Of a stretch of 64,000 bases of DNA, positions 1 to 13,297 are shown one piece after another. Each line of letters starts with the position of its first letter. Within the stretch, counting starts at the first letter, position 1. Under the pieces are notes generated by a model that had not been told where the DNA came from, did no database searches, and saw nothing but the letters and a program-made list of their open reading frames with translations. Source of the DNA: Ascidia mentula (lineage: Eukaryota > Chordata > Ascidiacea > Phlebobranchia > Ascidiidae); the NCBI GenBank assembly GCA_947561715.1, contig OX387200.1, positions 13,704,501 through 13,768,500 of the forward strand, written 5' to 3'. The position numbers were made by a program, and so were the translations under genes.

Positions 1-3000
1 GATCGCCAAATTAGCCAAACCCGGCCAAATTCCTCTTCCGCCCTTCCTTGTATGCAAATATATGTGGGTCATCACACTAACAACAGCCCCGCATCACAAC
101 TTCGCGTACAAATCACGAAGCTAGCAACTGGCGCTCATGGAATAGAAAAGATCGCATCAAATTTAAATCTAATTATAAGGCGATTGTTCGGAATATCTTG
201 TTTCCTGCAATTCACGCAGAATTGCCTGAGAAATTTTTATGCAATTTTTACGATTCAACTAAGCGTTGGAAACCAACACCATCAGTTATCTTGAAATGTA
301 TTATCAACTTACAATAGTTTAAGCTTTTGCGAGGGAATGTTGAACGCCACTATCAACGAGCTTAAGAGGAAAAGGGACAAAATGCGACACGGAGTACTTG
401 GACGTGACACATTTTGGCGCCAGGATTAAAAGATATTGCCACTTTAGTGTGGTCCCCTCTGAAATCGCATGTCATGTAGCATGTGACTCTTAAGTACTCT
501 TGGTTAAAATGTTTGAAGAAAACATTGATCGCGTAACGCCTTTAGTGGATTTCGACGAAATCAACCAACTTCATCGGGTGTGTACGTATATACTGACGAA
601 CCCATCCAACCAGAAACATGCCTAGTCTGATGTTCTGTAGCTTCGAAAGGCAATCAAAAAACAGTTCTTGTTTCAAAGATAGAATAAAATACACGTCGAT
701 TTGCTTTCGACTAAAATGAGATTGTGGTTTAACTTTTCAACTTACAGTCTGATAACTTCCAATGCTTCCCTAATAACAGTTTCCACAATATGTTGAGCTT
801 TGGAAGAAATTTCGTCTTCACTTCGTTCCGTCAACTTCGACACTAAATCCCTGAAAACCAATAAGGTACAGATTGTTAAGATGTTCAAAAATAATTAGGG
901 TTTAGCATTTTGCGTCACACCCCAACTCCAGTCAACGCTTACCCACTGCCCTTTTCCGTGTAACATATATATCAAAGGAAACATCACAACTTAATGCAAT
1001 ATTGCAAAAAAAAATGTTTTTCTTATTGAAACATCAAAGGGGAAGTATTTTTTTATTTTTTACCACACTGGGATGCAACCCAGGTTATATTGACCGCGAA
1101 TCCCGAACAGATTTTCTACATAATATATGGACCGGGCGTCTTGACCGATGTTGCCATTTACCTCATAATGCACTGGCGCCACCACATGGCCATTTTTAAA
1201 CCCATATAAATACATCAGCATTATTTCAACCAGAAATTTACAACCATGAAGTCAGTATTACTACCTATATTGTTGTTTTCCCTTTGCAATGTCGGACAAA
1301 ACAGAAGAAGATGAGGTTGCTTCATTGAAAGAATTTCTGTAACAAAATCATTTACGTTTAAGTCAACGCAGTAAAAATATTTATGAAACATAATGCCAAA
1401 AATATTTATTTTATTGAGCCCGTGTCTAGTCTTATGGTGGGGAAGTCGTAAATATTAACTTTCTTTCTTAGAACAACAAGGATAAGAAACCATTACCGGA
1501 GTTTGTAAGTAAGGTTGGTCAACTGCTGTGATGACGCCTGAAAAAAACAACCAGAGGTCACGTTCGTTAGAAGAGAATTAACAAAACCTTGACTTTATAA
1601 TAATTTTCATAGAACGGTCAAATTACCTGAGGCAAACCAACTTCAACATTCGATACATCGTCACTCTCAACACCTGAAAGTCATATAAGCGTAAAAAATG
1701 GTAGCAAATGGAAAACACAACCATAGCTTTCATCAGACAATCCAAGCTTGACAAACTTTCTGCAAACAAAACAAAAACACACCAGCAACAAACGGAGCAC
1801 TCCTTGTTTTTGGATGAAGGGCGACCAACAGAAATGGTTCAAGGAGACGAAGAAGGTCTTGTTTTTCCAAGCACTGTCGCAACCAACGATGAACGATCGT
1901 CAACGATAGAGAAAATGTTGAATCGGTCGGTTGAAAAACGGGGGAAGTCAAGGTTGTCCGTTCCACGTTGTAAGAAGTGAGTGTGTCCACGACGGCGAAT
2001 AAACACCTAAAATGAAGGTTGTCAAGTTTTGGTAGTTTTTGCACGACCTTAATGTTCATAATTGTCAACCTGTTAAAAGTACGGAAGTGCCCTTCAGAAT
2101 GTAGTGCGATGCTCTTTTTCGCAAGGGTGCGGTTAATATCCCATATACGACAAAACTTGAATATTGATCGGGTTCTAATATCCTGCAAAGGTAAAAGTTG
2201 GGAAAAGATTATACAGCTACCTAACTTACTGCCACAAAGAGTTTACGACCGCAATAAGACAACAAATATATTAAACAAGGTTAGAAGCAATTTTATGTAT
2301 TTTGTGATTTCGTATAGTCCTCTAGGATACTTACATCAAAAACAATTGAATAAATGTAATGTGAACAATAACAAATGTATATGCAGGAACCTGATCGTGA
2401 TGAAAAATATCTTCTAATAACACATCCTCACATCTTGTATCATTGCACATTGTATGAAGTCGTACCAGTAATTGCACACAGATAAGATGGTTGGCCCATT
2501 CCGAGTCTTCTCCGATCATCTGAAATACAGTTATGACAGCTTGAAACAAATGTTAATATTCAAACATTGTCTACAACCGTGCTTCACAAACTTTTTTCAA
2601 ATAAAATGTTTTGGGTCCTCTTTATGTTTGACAGGAATATAATTTTCATATATTTATGAAACATAAATATAAATGAAACAACCAAACAACATTGGTGTAT
2701 ATAGTGGCCATATGTACCTGGGGAATAGTTTTTACAGGAATCCAATTTTCATAAATTTATAAAAAATATTAAACATAAATATAACTCTCACAGTTAAATG
2801 TTATGTTTTGTGCGACATAGGTGCAAAACACAGTTCCGAAAGCCCAGGTGTAAATCAACCAAAATGTCCCATGCCAACATATAGGGTTTGAATTATTTTG
2901 CTCCATGTTTCTCAACTAGTAGCCCATACTAGTTTCAAGTGACCCAAGGGATAGGTGAAAATACATTTACTAATACAAGGAAAGTAGTAAGCTAACAAAT

Positions 3001-6000
3001 TATTGGGCCACACAATATTTCTAAATGAAACCTGAGTGTGTTTGAGCAATGCACACCAATAATCATACCTTCTGTAAACTAAACTTATGAATATAATTTA
3101 TTGCCTATTTTCCCACCTTCCACATTTCTTTAGAAATGAGTTGAAAAAATGATGACTCATTGTACAACATCATGACATGCATAGAGGACATAGGGGAAAG
3201 TACCACAACAGACACAGTTCCAGATGCCTTTCCAAATCCAGAGCGCTCTGAAACAAGTTAAAAATAATAAATTCAAACATTCAGTTGCACACAATGTGCA
3301 CCCATAGAATATTCACTTTGACAAACCTGCTGATGCAGAAACAGTTTGTGAGAGAGATATCAAGTCTAGAATTGTTGAAATTGCACAAGATGAAAATTTA
3401 AACCAAAGCGGATAATGACCACCACTCCAGCATGATACAAAGAGAAGAGAGTTCAACCAACTGGGAAAACTAAGAATAAAATTGATTCAGAAATATGCAA
3501 CCTTTTGTGTCTATTTAATATTCAGGAGTACTCAAAAAAACTTTTATTATAAACATACAATCTTCAGGTTGTTGTTGATTTTACCTTATATTTTCCATGT
3601 TAGTGTTATGTACGATATTAGGTGATGATTTGCCCTCAAAGTAAACAGGGAAGCAAGCGAAGTCAAGTAACAATCGGCATGACAACTCAAAGGTTTCATG
3701 CAAGATGCTCCATGATAAACTTCCATTATCTAGTGGTTGAACTGGTAACATTAAGTTACAAAATGTTAAGCAGGGAAGTTGCAAATGAAACAAAACTGCT
3801 CTCTTGTAATAGTGCATGTGCATAAAAGGGCATACATTTTTTTACCTTTGTTTTTATCTTGTGAAAGCTTGCCAGACGGAGTTTTGATATGATTGCCTGG
3901 TGGTTTGTGTGAACCCATGTCTCTCACAGCTTGAAAGGTTTCGAGTTGAGCAAGACATTTATCAATATTGGACCTTTGCATGCAAACACATTTTAAAACA
4001 TAAGGGTATTATAGAGGAAACAGTGATTTACAATGCAGTACATACTGCTACTTGTATTAGGGTAAAATAGGAATGATTATCACAAGCAAATAACACACAA
4101 GTACCTGCTTCCGTTGAGAAATGTCATGACAAACATGCACAAAAAGTCGTGAAAATGATGACTACAGTCTGGTACTGAATGTTCATTGGAAATGTTTTCC
4201 AGCTTGTCTGTATTTCCATTGTGGTTGGGACTATTACCCTGCAAACAAGAGTTAATTTCAGGATATTTTGAAAAGGCAACTTGTAAGCTGAAAATTTTTT
4301 AACAAAGCATTGCACAAACTTTACCATGGTCGGAAACTCCTCTGGTTGTGATGGTTGGCAAGAATCCAACAGTTTGCTGCATGTGGTAAGTCCACAACTT
4401 ATATTATGTATGCAATGATCAATTGGAGAAGTTTTGATGACAAAATCAATTACATGAAACAAAACATTGGGTAAATGGTTTCTTCGAATCTATCAAAGAG
4501 GTAACATTTAAATTTGTTAGTAATTCAGGCAAAATTTAATTTTATACTTCTGGATAGCTTTCCAAACTGACAATATTAAGGAAGAGTTGAATAAAGCCAC
4601 ATACATCTGGAAATGACACCAAAACTTCAGAATATACAGGCCTGAATAAGAGAAAATAAAGTGAAACAAAATTAGTGCTGTCAAACAAGCGATTTTTTTA
4701 CAAACTTGTGGTTAGATTCACAAAGTGCATCACTTTCCAGCAAGGCAACAAGGTATTGCCATATATATCCTGGCTCAAACACGTCAAGAAGGAGGTTAAT
4801 AGTTTTTGTTACTTCGGACAATTTGGCATTTTTTTCCAACCCTGTCTCAACCAGGCTCAGCCTTGAATAAACCACATCAAGAAGTCTAGAAAATACAATT
4901 ATAAAAGACACATTCTATCAACAATTCACAACCAGTGTTTGGTTATACCTAAAAACTTCAATTAGGACATCGTCAATGATAAATTGGCCAATTTCAGCCT
5001 TGTCCAAAAGATTCACCAGGAGTTTAAGAGGGAAAAGATCATCAGCCGACACATTCTATAAAACAAAAGCAATAAAATGCAGCCTTCAAAAAACACACAT
5101 CTATGGACAAGTAAAAATAACCCAAACAGCTAAAAGTTTTTTAGCACACAAATATTATTCAGTTATAACAAAAGCCGTGGCTAGTTTTTTTTAAATTTTT
5201 GCATGACAGGTTTCATGAAATGTCTGTAAGTTTATAGTCAAAACTACACAATAAAGTAACTCTACATTGCTTGTTTTCCAAGTGGTAACAATATATTGCT
5301 TCTGCTGGCTGAGAATAGATTTGCAGGCCTTTATAAGCAAGGTTTTTGAGTGCATTTCAAAATAGGACACACCATCCTGTTCAACACTAGTACTGCTGTC
5401 ATGATGCTTGCTTTGATCAAATCCTAGAAATACAATTACACATTGTTTTAAATGTTCACATTGCTGTGTCAATAAACAAGGGTTCAAAATTTTTATAGTA
5501 CTAGTTTAAAATTAACTAAGTTACACATTTTTAGAGAACTAATTTAAATCTTTTAAAACAAACCTAATAGCCAAGAGTATAGTCTGCGGTTTAGAGACAT
5601 ATCTCTGCGTAATATGCATTGTACTGCGGCCATTAGCACAGTAACACAATCTTCTTTTGGCACAGATAGTGATGAGAATGGGCAGATAAATATTAGGACA
5701 TCAAATGATGCACGTTGGGTGAGAATGCTTGAATCATGAAAGCTTTCACGCAATGCTCTAACCTGTAGATAAAACAATTTTAATCATGTAATAAAAGACC
5801 ACTTACCACATTTTTACCATAACATTTATATCAGAACCAATAATGTGTAATTGATTGTCAGTGGAAAGTTTTTTGTCAAAGCGCCTTAAAACAAACTGTA
5901 ACGCTGGAAGTCTTGCATTGGATGAACACAAAATGCTTCTCCATATTGCACTGTAAAACTCAATATTGCCAACACTGTCACACAACTTCTTTAGAAGAGA

Positions 6001-6929
6001 ATCAACTCTATCAAAGTATTCTGTACCCTCTTCAAGACCTTTCACATAAATAAACGAAATTAATAGCAAAATGTGCATCGGAAATATAAATTTAAGTACT
6101 ATACCTGGTAAAAGCCCAACAACAATTCCATCCAGACAAATGTTCAAGGATCTTCCTAATGGAAGAATGTGTGTTTCATACAAATTTAGAAGGACCGGTC
6201 GAACTTGCATAGATGCATTGGCAAGAAGTGGGAATATTCCGGAACTAAGGAGGTACATAACAATGAGATGATCCAAACAAATATTTAAAAGGTACAAAAG
6301 TATTAAGACCAGTAGAGAAATGAATATCTTCACTTATTGGACCCAAATACAATTCCTTATGGTATGTTAGAATGTATTCATTTACTTAGTTAAAAAGTAT
6401 GTAAAGCAAGAAAAGCTATTTGAGCAAACAGTGATGTGCTGTAACGACTTTTTATTGGGCTTGAAGTCAAATATTAACGTGTATAGTTACTGCCATGTAT
6501 GTTTACCTGTAAATGTACAGGTCAGCTTGTAAGCGCTTTTTCTTGATAATGCTGAATATGTAGTCGTACACCTGAAGAGCTTTTAAGTGAACTCCACCAG
6601 GGAGTGCTGGATGCAAACATTGTGCCAATCGCTTGCCAACTGTCACACTTTTTGGTATTACCTTATACTTTGGATTGAGTACCTGCATAAACACAAAAAG
6701 TGATAAACTACTCCTAAACACAACATCTCCCTAAACTTAAACCCCTTACAAGTTTGTACACTGTAAAACAGAATGCAATAATACTTACCTTGTGAAGTTT
6801 ACCAAGTGCAGAAATGAGATCAGCCCATTCACTAGAAGATTCAAAGTTCTTTAAAGCTTTGTCAATAACACTGATGTACTGCCGATACTTCGGATCATCC
6901 AGCAGGGAGTTATCTTGTGCTGAAAACAT
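1..6929 (-). CDS. DOP1: DOP1 (Dopey) family protein, N-terminal half; gene runs off the left edge
   Basis: Large leucine-zipper/armadillo-like membrane-trafficking protein of the DOP1-MON2 system on Golgi and endosomes. The start is the ATG at 6929, the first Met after an in-frame stop; the protein opens [18 protein letters not shown], like vertebrate DOP1. Phase-consistent exons: 6789-6929 ([20 protein letters not shown]), 6507-6682 ([17 protein letters not shown]), 6105-6244, 5818-6038, 5564-5762 ([16 protein letters not shown]), 5266-5423, 4949-5055 (DDVLIEVF), 4706-4885, 4548-4641, 4325-4489, 4105-4238, 3846-3973, 3585-3741, 3327-3469, 3117-3247, 2391-2519, 2070-2182 and from 2006 down ([15 protein letters not shown]). 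Below about 1775 only short pieces are placed: about 1629-1677, about 1500-1540 and about 745-852, the last resembling the acidic linker and the start of the C-terminal region. Introns are 57 to about 700 bp. The 3' half lies outside the window. The family call is secure; the exon limits below 2 kb are less certain. Confidence 0.93.
1040..1185 (-). repeat. tRNA-derived SINE, antisense copy in a DOP1 intron
   Basis: Read on the minus strand, this block carries a tRNA T-arm (CCTGGGTTGCATCCCAG, at 1067-1084) preceded by TCGGGATTCGCGG and followed by an A-rich tail (AAAAAATAAAA). The same order of motifs, with the same core (GGCARCAT...CCCGRYCCAT...AGAAAAYCTG...TCGGGATTCGYGG), recurs in sense orientation near 39.1 kb. 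Two diverged copies with a pol III B-box-like arm identify a SINE family. The outer limits are approximate. Confidence 0.7.
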
Positions 6930-6931
6930 AC

Positions 6932-9014
6932 CTAAACCTATTCATTGTGCACCTTTTACTACAAACAAGTTCTTTAGTCAAAAAAAACAACAGAAGCAAC
7001 ACCAAAAAGTTTATGTCAACCGGGATTTTTAAACAAAGTTTTCAAATTGCCATTACATTGCAGGATTTTCAACTTTAAAGTTATAAACAAAAAGCTTATT
7101 TTACACATCTCCACAATGAACAATTGTAAAAATATTCAGAATGTCATACATTTGCAAAGGGGCTTTCCCAGTTAAGTCATGCAAATCACAGATAAACACA
7201 AAACATGAGATTTTTATATTTCACTATTGTAATGTAATAACTTATTTACAAAAAAATCTTTAGTTATTTGTTGCTATTTTGTTAATTAACAAAAATGCCC
7301 ATGTTTGTGAAATCCATAGTGCAAGCATTGTATTCACAATAAATTAACAAAGCGCTAGGGTTCGCCAAAGAGCCATTGATCACATGAATAACGACACCAG
7401 CGTTACTTGCCACAAGATGACTTGTTTTCAATGTTTTTCAAACTAATAACACTTCAACCAAGCATTTACAACCCAAACACGTACCGCAAAAAATGAATTC
7501 CTACTTGAATCAAGTGTCCTGTTGTATTGCAAATATCTAGTATGCGTAAAGTATTCCATGCTATCGCACCAACAAGCAAATAACTAATAAGGTTATGTAT
7601 GTGATATTTTTTTCTAAAAAAAACATAGATAACGATGTACTTCAATACCCTGGTGCTGACAGATATAATGATGTTCTGTTTCAAAACCAGCACGAATTGT
7701 TCCAGACCAAGCATACGAGTTTAAGATGTTTTGCTGGTATAGGCTATATTAAGCTAAACATTATCGGTAAAAAGAATTAAATTTATTTAAAATAATTTGG
7801 TCGAAAAGAATTCTTTTGGAATGCATGTGATAGAGACACTATGATCCTACTTTTATATTGTTAAATGCATTACCTTATTCGCAAAAACGCACTGACAAAT
7901 ATCGAGCATTAATTTACGTCTTTTGTTGTGCTTCTGTGTAAGAAGCATATAATGATTAACAGTATACATTCAGGTCTTTCAAAACAGTTTTTTGTTCGTG
8001 TTTTTAGTCTTCAGAATCAAGAAAGAATTCTCGGATATTCCAAGATGAAGTTGACATTTGCTTTGTTCAGCTGTCGCGTACTTCGCTGGATCAATGTCTT
8101 TGAGGTGAACCGAAAAATAACAAAAGTTTCTTATCGATATATCGTCTGCAGATCGAAGTATTGTTGTAATCGGTAGCTTTTAGTATCCCTGGAAACAGCA
8201 AAACTCGCAAAACGGCGGGCTTTGAAATTTTGTTTAAGCGTATAGAAAGTCCTTTAAAACACGTTCATTACATGTTTGAAGTGGATGAAGAGCAACTACT
8301 TGACTTACTTGAAAAACTCACCATAATGGAGATAGCTCCAACATGCTGGTAAGGACAGCTCATCCTCGACATAAAAAGTCACCCTTGCTTGAAGAGAAAC
8401 ATTTTGTAAACTTCGTTGCAGGGATTGTTTGACCACGCGTGTTTCAAGCTGACCGTCTCATTCTTTTCTATCGTGCTTGTGGGGTAACACCTCATAATTT
8501 TGTGATTTGCAGACAGTTAGATCTATCGGGTCATTTATAAGTTATTTATAGACTTCTAACGAGAACTGGCATCCTTAAATGCGTCAATGTTGACATCAGA
8601 TGTTGCTGTGAAGTGGTTGGAAACAGTGTGATGATCCGACTACTTGCTCTTGACGGACCCTTGTTTGACACTCGTCGGCTGCAATAAGAAAGCGTTTGGT
8701 GGATTACGCATCTCTCGCCACCGAAATAGCCGAGCACTTCTCGTTGTTTGCGGTCGAGCTGACGAGGGTAGCTCAATATTCGCGAGTTCGAAACTGGGCT
8801 ACATAAAAACAGACAAATTTAATGATACCTGAAAAAAAATGTTGGGAGTCTCGCAAAATTCACGAAGATTTGTCGGACGAATTATTATGCGGCGTGCTTG
8901 TTACTTACTTTTTGTGTATCAAGTTTTGAGAACAAAGCTCTTGTTTGTCAGTGCCAGATACTCGACAGACGAATTTTCAAGGTGGGTGTTTTGCATGTTC
9001 TTTATGGTTTTTAG
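6932..9014. other. Spacer between DOP1 and the CAP gene (divergent promoters)
   Basis: About 2 kb separates the start of DOP1 (minus) from the first resolved exon of the CAP gene (plus), so both promoters should lie here. It is AT-rich from 7.0 to 8.1 kb and more GC-balanced from 8.3 to 8.8 kb. The only coding-like item seen is the short ORF at 8272. The exon encoding a signal peptide for the CAP protein should lie in this stretch but was not identified. Confidence 0.6.
8272..8348 (+). CDS. Possible short first coding exon, unknown
   Basis: An ATG opens a 25-codon acidic, leucine-rich stretch (begins MFEVDEEQLLDLLEKL) that ends at a good splice donor (CTG|GTAAGG) in phase 2. An acceptor at about 8421 (GTTGCAG) would extend it by only about ten codons to a stop. 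It cannot be joined in frame to the CAP exon at 9015, because that junction creates a TGA. It may be a small protein, a 5' leader ORF, or chance. No family is recognised. Confidence 0.2.
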
Positions 9015-9028
9015 ATTGTAAAGGCGAT

Positions 9029-10960
9029 ATGTTCAGACATAGAAGATCACTGCCTACTCCTGAAGAGGCGCAAATTGTTCTAGATGCACATAACGAAGTA
9101 AGGGCCGGTATTGGCGATGAAGGAGATGAACCTTTTCCCGCAAACATGAAATACATGGTACTGACTTTAAAATATAAAAAATTAAAATAAATGTTATGTT
9201 GATGGTTTCACCAGAACTTTAACATTCGGATTAACTTGCATATGTTTACAGACCTGGGACGATGGAATAGCTGTTAACGCCCTCGCATACGCCAAAAAGT
9301 GTGACTTTGTTCACAGTGCGGTCGACTCGCGAAAAACACCAAACTTTCAAGTAAGTATTAGCAGTTGCGATTGTATCATATTGCTTATGAAGACATTTTA
9401 AGAAAACAGCCATAAACCCTGGTGAAATCATAAGATTCCTGACCTTCTGCATTTGTAACTACTTTTTATTAATTACGAGTTAAAAACTTGCATCAGGTAG
9501 AACTATACGATTTGTTTTCAAAAAATTAAGAAACTATGTGTTGAATTACAACTTGACTGCGAAATGATTTTTATCTGTGACTGAAAAAATCTAAGAAATA
9601 AATATAGTTATATTGCGGTCGAGATGAAGAGGGTTTGCTGACTACATTTGTTGAATCAAAACGTAAAACAATTGAGTAAATACTTCTCCAAAAATTGTTT
9701 TACACTTATAATGATTCTAATACAACGTTTTGAGGAAAATCATTAAGAAATGCAAATTTGTTGGTGAAGTTTTGTTCCGCCATTCGCGGAATTTTCTGCC
9801 CATCAATCAAGGTTTAGCGCACCGCGCCGATGTTGATGTACAAACACAACTGTTGCGTGATATTTATGCTTGCACTAAACACCAAACTATGACGTGCAAA
9901 ACGGATTTATCAGCGGTGATCTTAGTATGCCAAGCACCGCATCTAATGTGATATGCCAAACAATTTCTGTTTGTTTCAGGGATACAATGGCGAAAACTTA
10001 TGGGGCGGCAGCGGTGATGAACTGGTCCTAGATTTTGACCCTGTAAGAGCAGTGATGGTTTGGTTCAACGAGTACGAATATTATGAGTTTTACAATCACA
10101 CTTGCGTGCCGGGAAAGAAATGTGGACACTATACACAGGTATTACAAATAAACTGTATCCACTTCTACATATTAATAAAGCAAGTTGGTGATAAAGGTGG
10201 TCTGGGCTGACTCGTACAAACTTGGATGTGCTTGGACAATTTGTCCAAAATTGCTTGCGTATGGAACGTATCTGCCAAACGCCATGTACATGGTGTGTCA
10301 GTATGCACCAGGGTAAGTGTCAAACTACTCCCACAAGAAATATAATTTTCTTCTTTCAAAAGATGAGAGTTTTTTTAGAGGAAACATCCCAGATGAAAAG
10401 TTGTACAAAGTTGGTGAAAGGTGTTCGATGTGCGATGAAGGCGATACGTGCCCTAACCAAACTTTATGTCGTAAGCAAAAAACGTCAATAACCATGGTTT
10501 GAATGTTTAACTATTTTTTTCCTTTTTTAGACAACCCAGCCAGAGACGTGATCATACCCTTGGAAAGCACAAGTGGTAATGCTTGGTGTTGTATGATTAA
10601 GATTTGTTGTATTAGCATTTATACAACGTTGGTTTGATTAAGACGCAACTGCGGGGATCGTCGTAGCGGTCCTATTGTTTCTCACTGCGGTTTTTGGGAG
10701 TCTGTATTTTGTGTTCGTGAAGTACCAGCTTCATACACGCCTTCTTCCTCTGGGCTGCCGAAGAAACAGAAGAGTTTCTTCTGCTGTAAATCTGTAAGCA
10801 TGTGCAAAGCTCGTTGAGAAAAAAATCGTTTACGGCCTTTTTCTTCAGAAAAGAGAGCGAAAACTCATCAGAGAACAATAACGGAAACAAACGAAATGAC
10901 AACCCGACTAATGATCTCGTGTCTTCCACAAAGTTGAAAAGCGGAAATTCTCCCGATTAA
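9029..10960 (+). CDS. Membrane-anchored CAP-domain protein (CRISP/GLIPR1-like)
   Basis: Cysteine-rich secretory (CAP/SCP) superfamily protein with a C-terminal membrane anchor. Exons: 9015-9157, 9252-9350, 9980-10138, 10197-10312, 10379-10470, 10531-10575, 10643-10793 and 10849-10960, all phase-consistent, about 300 residues from the ATG at 9029. The CAP fold is shown by AHNEVRA, YNGENLWGG, the CAP1 signature GHYTQVVWADS and the CAP2 signature MVCQYAPGGNI. A short Cys cluster (RCSMCDEGDTCPNQTLC) matches the hinge after the CAP domain. Then comes a hydrophobic helix (IVVAVLLFLTAVFGSLYFVF) followed by a basic, Asn/Ser-rich cytoplasmic tail, as in the GLIPR1 type. A signal peptide is expected for this topology but is not resolved. 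Exon 9015 has one free base at its 5' end, so either an upstream exon exists or the mRNA begins at this acceptor. The product may also start before Met 9029. Confidence 0.9.
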
Positions 10961-13263
10961 AGCAAAATATTGTTCAGTTTTATTTTTTCGACGATTTTAG
11001 ACTTTTTCGGCCTAATTGAGTCAACCTGCAGTACAAATACCTTATAAATTGCTTGCATGTAGTTAACGGGGGAAAAATGCTTCTCTTACTAAAAAATTTT
11101 GTCCAGCTGGGATTTATATAGGTTTCATGAGAACAAACAAACAAACAAACAATGACAAAAAATTTCGCACTGTTTTTCAATCATCAACAAGTTGGACTGA
11201 ACAAGGAAAATGCACACAGTCAACGATTAACGTGAATGCATGTTTTTTGAGGAACTGTTTTCATGATTTTTGTCTTTCGCCTGTATTAAGAATATCATCT
11301 TGAAGTTTTATAAAAGCTTTCTGTGCCACAAGTTTCCTTGAAACATTATCTCATTGAATTAGACAAAATTAAAATTTGACTTTAAAATACAGAATTTATT
11401 GTCTGAATGTGCTGCTTAATTGTTTCCAATTTAAGGCATACAATTACTTTACTTACAACCAATGACATACCGCATGTTAGGAACCACTATTCTAAACATA
11501 GCAGTGTAATTGTCTGGTTTGGCCGTAACAATACTAATTGCCACCTTTAGTCGCTCAACAAGTGATTTTGAAATTAACTAGGATTATACGAAGGAATGCT
11601 ATACATAGAACCGAAGGCTCTTAACGCTTTTATGGGAAAGCAACATAAAATATCCTTTCACTTACTTTGAAACACTGACCTCTAGGTGCCGCTACACTAA
11701 CAATCGCTTATATTATAACAATACAGTAACAAGCTTACGTAGATTTTGTTTCACGCTGCACAAAAAGATTGTTTGATCATTTCGAAACGTGTTTAGGGAG
11801 CTATTTTTATATACCTATTCAGCGCAATACGTTTGGTAGCAGTGGAAAGTACAGCTGCCCCAGAGATAAAATATGCCCAACTAGGAATGGTAGCAAAACA
11901 TACAAAGTCGAAGGTTATGCAACGTGCTGATGTTGTCAGTAGGTTGGTTCGTTACATAAAGTTTGCCAACCTGAAAAGGAAACCGGATGACTAATGTATT
12001 TGGCCAATTATCATTTTGTATGCGGTGTGTGGTAAAATAACTAAGTTATCTGATGTGTGGTTTGTTCCCGTGCATGATTTTCCTCTCCTAAACTGGTAGG
12101 GAAGTGCTGGGTTCTGCATAAATTTGTTGTTGTAAGTCGCTTCAGTGTTGATACAATACCTGCAGTTTTCAGGGGATTGACGTGAGTGAAGAACAGGCAT
12201 ATGGATAAAATCTGTAACCGAACTATCAGGTCTGTGAATCTAATCAACTTGATTCACTACATGCAATAATGTCTTTTGATATTTTTCTTGAGAAAAATTG
12301 CCGTTACGCTTGCTTTAGTTTATTGGCAATGTATTTGTGTTTCGTTTTCAACAGTTACATAACAATGGTTAATAAAGAAACATACATGAAAACCGATAAG
12401 AAATAATTTTTTTATAAAACCTACGTTTAATCCTCTTGCTGTGTAATACCGAGGTTTCAATTCTGCCCAGATAATTTGTTTTCTACAACCAATATTTTTA
12501 ATCTTGCCATAGTCCTTGACCAAAATTTGTTCTGCCTTTTTATGTTTATATGAAGAAGTGTTTTGCATTTGCAAAAGAAATATGTGATTTACCCGTTACT
12601 GTTATTTTGTGTTAACATACTAGCTTCTTTTTTTGCTGTTTTATGTTTGCAACGTTTAGATTCCAGCAGTTTGGACGAAATTCGTTTTGAGGGTAAATTG
12701 CGAACCAGTCATTTCTGAAGCTTGGCAAAAATTTTTCTTGGAAAGTAAACAGTGCGTAAATCTTTGAAACACAAAGGTTTATTTCTGAAAATGTAACAAA
12801 CAAATAAACAAACTGACACTGAATATATAACAGTGGTATACTGTGTCGCAGAGACACCTACACGCAACATAACAAATTAACGTATTAGCGTCACAATTTG
12901 TTGACATGTCAACATCGGTTAAGCGGCAAGATTGAGACAATCTTTGGCCTTGCGGCCCTGTGAGCTTTCTGTAGAAATACGGTGCAATAAATAAAGGGGA
13001 AGGATAGAAAACCTCTCGGCGAAAGACGTCCGTTGTAAAAAAGACAATAACACACCAACGTGTTAAAACACATAACGAATTTTGTGTGCAAAATGCGCAA
13101 CAAAGACATGGAACCAGATGATTGGAGTGAGAGTGTACGAACATCCACAAGACGAGTGCAATAGGGTCGCCAGCGCAGCATAAATAAACCAGAAATATCA
13201 TCCTACAAACTGACATAATTTATAAATAAAACGACAAAAATTACGACAAAAATCTGCGTCAAA
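10961..13263. other. Spacer between two convergent genes
   Basis: No gene is recognised. The stretch is AT-rich and holds a (CAAA)n simple repeat at 11132-11152. The 12.6-13.25 kb part is probably 3' UTR of the minus-strand gene that ends at 13298. The small ORFs here have no family features. Confidence 0.5.
12778..12783 (-). terminator. Possible poly(A) signal for the small secreted-protein gene
   Basis: AATAAA on the minus strand, about 515 bases after the stop at 13298. It is the nearest canonical hexamer I found downstream on that strand. The distance implies a long 3' UTR, so the assignment is tentative. Confidence 0.3.
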
Positions 13264-13297
13264 TCAAGAGCTTCTCACTGTTGCTTGTGGATCACTC

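Noticed and set aside
12779..13216. 145-codon Cys-rich minus-strand ORF after the secreted gene
   Set aside because: It lies between the stop at 13298 and the likely poly(A) signal at 12778. Its hydrophobic Cys-rich composition looks like 3' UTR read-through, with no family match.
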